NCBI RefSeq assembly: GCF_023243075.1
Contig: NZ_JALKFZ020000174.1
Coordinates: 1 to 43,713, forward strand
DNA length: 43,713 bases
From: Frankia sp. AiPa1
Lineage (GTDB): Bacteria > Actinomycetota > Actinomycetes > Frankiales > Frankiaceae
Direction of reading: 5' to 3'
In this document: positions 39,941-43,713 of the stretch, in pieces
Layout: each line of letters begins with the position of its first letter
Position numbering within the stretch: the stretch's first letter is position 1
Made by a program: the position numbers and the translations under genes
Notes under the pieces: model-generated
Seen by the model: only the letters and a program-made list of their open reading frames with translations
Told to the model about the DNA's origin: nothing
Database searches by the model: none

Positions 39941-40702
39941 CTACCGGGGGGCCATGCGGATGGCGCCGTCGAGACGGATGGTCTCGCCGTTGAGCATCGG
40001 GTTCTCGACGATGTGCGCGACCAGCGCCGCGTACTCCGACGGATCACCGAGCCGGCTCGGGTGCGGGGTCTGCTGGCCGAGTGACCGGCGGGCCTCCTCC
40101 GGCAGGCTCGCCAGTAGCGGGGTGTCGAACAGGCCGGGGGCGATGGTGTTCACCCGGATGAGCTTGTCGGCCAGGTCACGGGCGATCGGCAGGGTCATGC
40201 CGACGACGCCGCCCTTGGACGCCGAGTAGGCCGCCTGGCCGATCTGGCCGTCGAACGCGGCCACCGACGCGGTGTTGACGATCACGCCGCGTTCGCCGTC
40301 GACGGGCTCGTGGCGCACGATCCGCTCGGCGGCGAGGCGGATCACGTTGAACGTGCCGATCAGGTTGATGGTGACGACCCGAGTGAACGCGTCGAGCGGG
40401 AACACGCCCTTCTTGCCGAGCACCCGGACCGCGCTGGCGGTGCCGGCACAGTTGACGGCGACGCGAAGCGTACCGAGCCCGTCGGCGATGTCGAGGGCCG
40501 CGGCGACGGCGGCCTCGTCGGTCACGTCCGCCGGGGCGAACACCGCCGCGTCGCCCAGTTCCTTGGCCGACTGCTCCCCGGGGGAGCTGGGCAGGTCGAC
40601 CAGGACCACCTTCGCCCCGCCGGCGACCAGCCGCCGGGCGGTGGCCAGGCCCAGCCCGGACGCGCTGCCGGTCACCAGCGCGACACTGTTCTCGATCTTC
40701 AT
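39941..40702 (-). CDS. 3-hydroxyacyl-CoA dehydrogenase, SDR type (HSD10-like)
   Basis: The 253-residue classical SDR has TGSASGLG (11-18), NCAG (84-87), Ser146 in VNTASVAAF and Tyr159-Lys163 (YSASK), with FPLDAFTRVVTINLIGTFNVIRLAAE and a C-terminal LNGETIRLDGAIRMAPR. This combination is diagnostic of type II 3-hydroxyacyl-CoA (2-methyl-3-hydroxybutyryl-CoA) dehydrogenases. It oxidises the 3-hydroxyl with NAD+ in straight- or branched-chain acyl-CoA breakdown. The ATG overlaps the racemase stop by four bases (40699-40702), indicating coupling. Confidence 0.94.
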   Translation of the reverse strand: MKIENSVALVTGSASGLGLATARRLVAGGAKVVLVDLPSSPGEQSAKELGDAAVFAPADVTDEAAVAAALDIADGLGTLRVAVNCAGTASAVRVLGKKGVFPLDAFTRVVTINLIGTFNVIRLAAERIVRHEPVDGERGVIVNTASVAAFDGQIGQAAYSASKGGVVGMTLPIARDLADKLIRVNTIAPGLFDTPLLASLPEEARRSLGQQTPHPSRLGDPSEYAALVAHIVENPMLNGETIRLDGAIRMAPR

Positions 40703-41883
40703 GTGCCAGGTTCTCCTGTTCCGGTGGGGCCTGTACGGGTGGCACCCGCGCCGATGGTGCCTGTGGTGGTGGCGGTGCCGGCGGCGGTCGGGCTGGGGAG
40801 GCGGGGCCGCTCCCAGTCGGCGAGCACGGTGGCGGTGTCGACCTGGATCGGGCCCGGCGGCGTCGGCGTGGCCGAGCGGGAAAAGCGGGGCGCGGGGGCC
40901 GCCTGCGGAACACCGTGGACGCTGGTGACGGAGCCGCGGGCGGCGATGTGCGGGTGCTGGGGCACCTCGGTGAACGAGAGCACGGGGGTGACGCAGGCAT
41001 CCGTGCCCGCGAAGGTCTCGGCCCAGGCATCCCGGGTCCTCGTGGCGAAGACCTCGGTGAACCGCTGACGCACGGCGGGCCAGCCGGACTCGTCCATCTG
41101 GTCCGGTAGTGCGCCGGGATCGATCCCCAGGCCGGCGAGCAGCGCGGCGTAGAACGGGGCCTCGATCGCGCCGACCGCGACATGGCCGCCGTCGGCGCAC
41201 CGGTAGGTGTCGTAGAAGGGCGCACCGCCGTCGAGCAGGTTGACGCCGCGCTCGTCGCGCCATTCCCCGGTGTCCAGGAACGACCACATCATCTGGGTCA
41301 GGACGCTCGCGCCGTCCACCATGGCGGCGTCGACGACCTGGCCGCGCCCGCAGCGCTGCCGTTCCCACAGTGCCGCGAGCAGGCCGACCAGCAGGAACAT
41401 CGAGCCGCCACCGAAGTCCCCGACCAGGTTCAGCGGCGGCACGGGACGCTCGCCGGCCCGGCCGACGGCATGCAGCGCGCCGGTCAGCGAGATGTAGTTG
41501 ATGTCATGCCCGGCCCGTTGGGCCAGCGGGCCCTGCTGCCCCCAGCCGGTCATCCGGCCGTAGATCAGCGCGGGGTTGCGGGCGAGGCACTCGTCCGGCC
41601 CGAGGCCCAGGCGCTCGGTGACGCCGGGCCGGAATCCCTCCACCAGGATGTCGGCGGCATCGACGAGCCGCAGCACGCCGTCCAGGTCGACGGGATCACG
41701 CAGGTCGGCACCGACCACCCGGCGGCCGCGCAGCAGCACGTCACCGGTGAGTTTCGGCGCGGCGCCGGGACGCTGCACCCGCACGACATCCGCGCCGAGG
41801 TCGGCGAGCACCATGCAGGCGTGCGGCCCGGGACCGATGCCAGCGAGCTCGATGACCCGCAGGTCCGCAAGCGGGCCCGTCAT
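40699..41883 (-). CDS. Alpha-methylacyl-CoA racemase (CaiB/BaiF family III)
   Basis: This is a 394-residue family III CoA-transferase fold. The catalytic residues of the mycobacterial racemase MCR are present at matching numbers: His126 (RAGHDINYISLTG), Asp156 (NLVGDFGGGSM) and Glu241 (VGAIEAPFYA). It interconverts 2R and 2S methyl-branched acyl-CoA so that the S form can enter dehydrogenation. A Thr/Gly-rich tail of about 35 residues follows the fold. It lies 78 bases after the oxidoreductase gene and overlaps the SDR start, so it belongs to the operon feeding the downstream acyl-CoA dehydrogenase. Confidence 0.94.
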   Translation of the reverse strand: MTGPLADLRVIELAGIGPGPHACMVLADLGADVVRVQRPGAAPKLTGDVLLRGRRVVGADLRDPVDLDGVLRLVDAADILVEGFRPGVTERLGLGPDECLARNPALIYGRMTGWGQQGPLAQRAGHDINYISLTGALHAVGRAGERPVPPLNLVGDFGGGSMFLLVGLLAALWERQRCGRGQVVDAAMVDGASVLTQMMWSFLDTGEWRDERGVNLLDGGAPFYDTYRCADGGHVAVGAIEAPFYAALLAGLGIDPGALPDQMDESGWPAVRQRFTEVFATRTRDAWAETFAGTDACVTPVLSFTEVPQHPHIAARGSVTSVHGVPQAAPAPRFSRSATPTPPGPIQVDTATVLADWERPRLPSPTAAGTATTTGTIGAGATRTGPTGTGEPGT

Positions 41884-41961
41884 GAACAGTCTCCCAGCGA
41901 GGTCGAGAACGTCGATGGAGTTACGGTGTCGGCGCCCACAATGTCAGCCACAGCGTCCGTT

Positions 41962-43713
41962 CTACTGGCCTTGGGTGAGCTCCGCCACGTGGACCCGCCA
42001 GCGGTCGATGGCGGCCTCCTTGATCGGGCCGTAGCCCTTGACGGCCATCGCGGACTCGGCCAGGCGCACCAGGTCCGCGTAGGAGGTGCCCACACCCACA
42101 CCCTCGCCCTCGCCGGTGCCAGGGCCGGAGTGCGCCGCCCGGCGGACGGCCTCGGTGATCAGCTGCTCGTACTCGGTGATGAGGACGCGTTCGGTGCGCC
42201 GGTCCGGATCCAGGCCGAACAGGTCGAACGGGGTGCCCCGCAGCCCGCGCATCGCCCGCAGCACGTGGAAACCGGCCGCGTAGGGCCGGCCCATCGGCAG
42301 TTTGCGGGACAGGCCGAGCCGGCGCAGCGTCGGCGGGTGCAGGTGGTAGGTGACGGAGTAGGGCCCCTCGATGCCGAGGTCACGGGCGGTCCGCTCGTGA
42401 TCGGCCCGCAGGTGCAGGCGGGCCACCTCGTACTCGTCCTTGTAGGTGAGCAGCTTGAACCAGGATTCGGCGACGGCCCGGGTCAGCGCGAAGCCCTGGG
42501 CGGCCCCGCCCGAGATGTCGTCGTGCGCGAGCGCGATCCCGACCAGGTCCAGGAACCGGCCGGCACGGGCGGCGTTCTGGTAGTCGACCACCTGGGCGGC
42601 CCGGCGGAGCAGCAGCTCGCGCAGCTCGCCCGGCAGCATGGCCGGCCAGACCCGGCCGGCGGCCAGCCGCCCGGCGGCGGTGAGCGCGCCCAGGGTCGGC
42701 TCGAACAACCCGCCCGCGCCATCACGGGTGCCGCTGCCGCGCCCGGTCGCCGACGGACCGGACGAGCCCGCGGAACCAGCCGAACCCGCGGAACCGGGCG
42801 TACCCACCGCCGCGGCCGCACCCGTCGAAGCGGTGGACGTGCCGGCGGCGCCGGGATGGCCGCCGGCCAGCGCCGCGTCGACGGCCGCCGGGTCGTGAGC
42901 CGCCCAGCGGCCCCACTCGAAGGCCGCCCGGTTGTCGGCGGCGGCCTTGCCCTGCCGGCGGATGGCCCCGTCGATGTCGGCCAGGCCCATTGGCAGGCCG
43001 CCGAGCTGACAGGCGGCGCCGAGCAGCACGATGTTGGCGAGCAGCTGGTTGGCGAAGACGTCCTCGGCGATCCGCTTCGAGTCGAGGAAGGCGACCTGAC
43101 CGGTGCCGATCCGCTCGGCGATCGCCTGGCGCAGCAGGGCCGGGTCGGGCGCGGTGACGCCGCTCTGCAGCATCGCCGACGTCGGCGTCACGTCGATGTC
43201 CACCACGGCGACGGTGCGATCCGGGCTGATCCGGTCGAGATGTCTGGCCGCCGCGGCCTGGAGGATGTCGCCGGACAGGTAAAGGTCGGCGCCCGCGGTG
43301 CCGACCGTCGCCGAACCCAGCGCGCCACGATCGGCGGCCAGGTGCAGGTGAGAGACGACCGCGCCCGCCTTCTGGGACAGGCCGGTCTGGTCCATCCCGC
43401 CGACGACGAAGCCGGCGGCCTCGGCCGCGGTCGCGATGATCCGGTTGGCGGTGACCACCCCGGTGCCGCCGACCCCGGTGAAGTAGACGCCGAACTGGCC
43501 GTCGACGGGTGCCGTGGGCGGGACGGGCAGCGTCCCCGCCGGCAGAACCGGCCGGGTGCTGGCCGCCGTCGGCGCGGCCGGATCGGTACCGGCCGAGGGG
43601 GCGCCGGCCGAGGGGGCGCCGGCCGAAGCGGCGGTGCCAACCGCGCCACTCGTACCAGCGGCGGTGTCTGTGGCCGCGGCAGGCCCCGCACCAGCGCCGG
43701 AGCGGCGGCCGGC
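41962..43713 (-). CDS. Indolepyruvate/2-oxoacid:ferredoxin oxidoreductase, C-terminal part, cut by window edge
   Basis: The frame runs without a stop to the right edge, giving 583 visible residues. It contains the gamma (2-oxoacid:ferredoxin oxidoreductase) domain with its glycine-rich turn GVYFTGVGGTGVVTANRII and GGMDQTGLSQKAGAVVSHLHL, then the C-terminal region of fused IorA/B-type enzymes (SWFKLLTYKDEYEVARLHL, RLGLSRKLPMGRPYAAGF, MAVKGYGPIKEAAIDRW). The thiamine-diphosphate and Fe-S domains would lie outside. Two low-complexity linkers are unusual: an Ala/Pro/Gly stretch before the gamma domain (43500-43713) and a Ser/Gly/Ala stretch (about 42720-42860). It decarboxylates an aryl- or branched-chain 2-oxoacid to acyl-CoA, the entry step for the rest of the operon. 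Confidence 0.93.
   Translation of the reverse strand, partial: AGRRSGAGAGPAAATDTAAGTSGAVGTAASAGAPSAGAPSAGTDPAAPTAASTRPVLPAGTLPVPPTAPVDGQFGVYFTGVGGTGVVTANRIIATAAEAAGFVVGGMDQTGLSQKAGAVVSHLHLAADRGALGSATVGTAGADLYLSGDILQAAAARHLDRISPDRTVAVVDIDVTPTSAMLQSGVTAPDPALLRQAIAERIGTGQVAFLDSKRIAEDVFANQLLANIVLLGAACQLGGLPMGLADIDGAIRRQGKAAADNRAAFEWGRWAAHDPAAVDAALAGGHPGAAGTSTASTGAAAAVGTPGSAGSAGSAGSSGPSATGRGSGTRDGAGGLFEPTLGALTAAGRLAAGRVWPAMLPGELRELLLRRAAQVVDYQNAARAGRFLDLVGIALAHDDISGGAAQGFALTRAVAESWFKLLTYKDEYEVARLHLRADHERTARDLGIEGPYSVTYHLHPPTLRRLGLSRKLPMGRPYAAGFHVLRAMRGLRGTPFDLFGLDPDRRTERVLITEYEQLITEAVRRAAHSGPGTGEGEGVGVGTSYADLVRLAESAMAVKGYGPIKEAAIDRWRVHVAELTQGQ

Overview
The window is uniformly very GC-rich, with dense G/C-ending codons, many GTG starts, Ala/Ser/Pro-rich linkers, several TetR and LysR regulators, two cytochromes P450, a terpene synthase and a CoA-based catabolic operon. 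This is typical of a soil or plant-associated actinobacterium; Frankia or a close relative is my best guess, but that is inference without a database search. No rRNA, tRNA or CRISPR array was recognised.

Layout, left to right. (1) 1-2.3 kb: the start of a TnpB-type gene leaving the left edge, with a structured hairpin upstream, a poorly coding stretch, one small unknown protein and a secreted DUF642-like protein. (2) 2.4-9.1 kb: a P450, then regulator/enzyme pairs (LysR with an NmrA-type NAD(P)-binding protein; LysR with a DJ-1/PfpI protein). (3) 8.2-12 kb: an MFS exporter with an overlapping TetR gene and a bile-acid/arsenite-type carrier, separated by a palindromic repeat array, then a remnant of a zinc alcohol dehydrogenase. 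(4) 12.3-18.5 kb: a membrane-tethered PstS-like protein of unusual architecture, an ALDH/hydrolase pair and HtpG. (5) 18.6-24.3 kb: a palindromic element with G-rich repeats, an ABC-F ATPase coupled to a small P-loop kinase, then a two-gene sesquiterpene-type cluster (terpene synthase and P450) behind a good promoter. (6) 24.3-31.1 kb: TetR/SDR pair; a flavin reductase plus an FMNH2-dependent monooxygenase preceded by a short Cys-rich leader peptide; a divergent LysR gene; a cupin; an epoxide hydrolase. (7) 31.2-38.4 kb: TesB thioesterase, a PH-domain membrane protein, a TetR/MFS exporter pair, an esterase coupled to an internally deleted enoyl-CoA hydratase, an unrecognised helical-repeat protein and a small protein. 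(8) 38.5-43.7 kb: a second copy of the palindromic element, then a four-gene operon (indolepyruvate:ferredoxin oxidoreductase, AMACR-type racemase, HSD10-type SDR, acyl-CoA dehydrogenase) that reads as branched-chain or aromatic 2-oxoacid/acyl-CoA catabolism.

The most interesting signals are: an inverted pair of 85-bp palindromic elements (18.7 and 38.5 kb), each beside a G-rich minisatellite; the leader peptide ending in Cys-Cys upstream of the monooxygenase, which suggests translational sensing of cysteine; two interleaved inverted repeats at 6.3 kb with pseudoknot topology; the membrane-tethered PstS-like protein; and an LTTR-type palindrome overlapping a lysR start codon.
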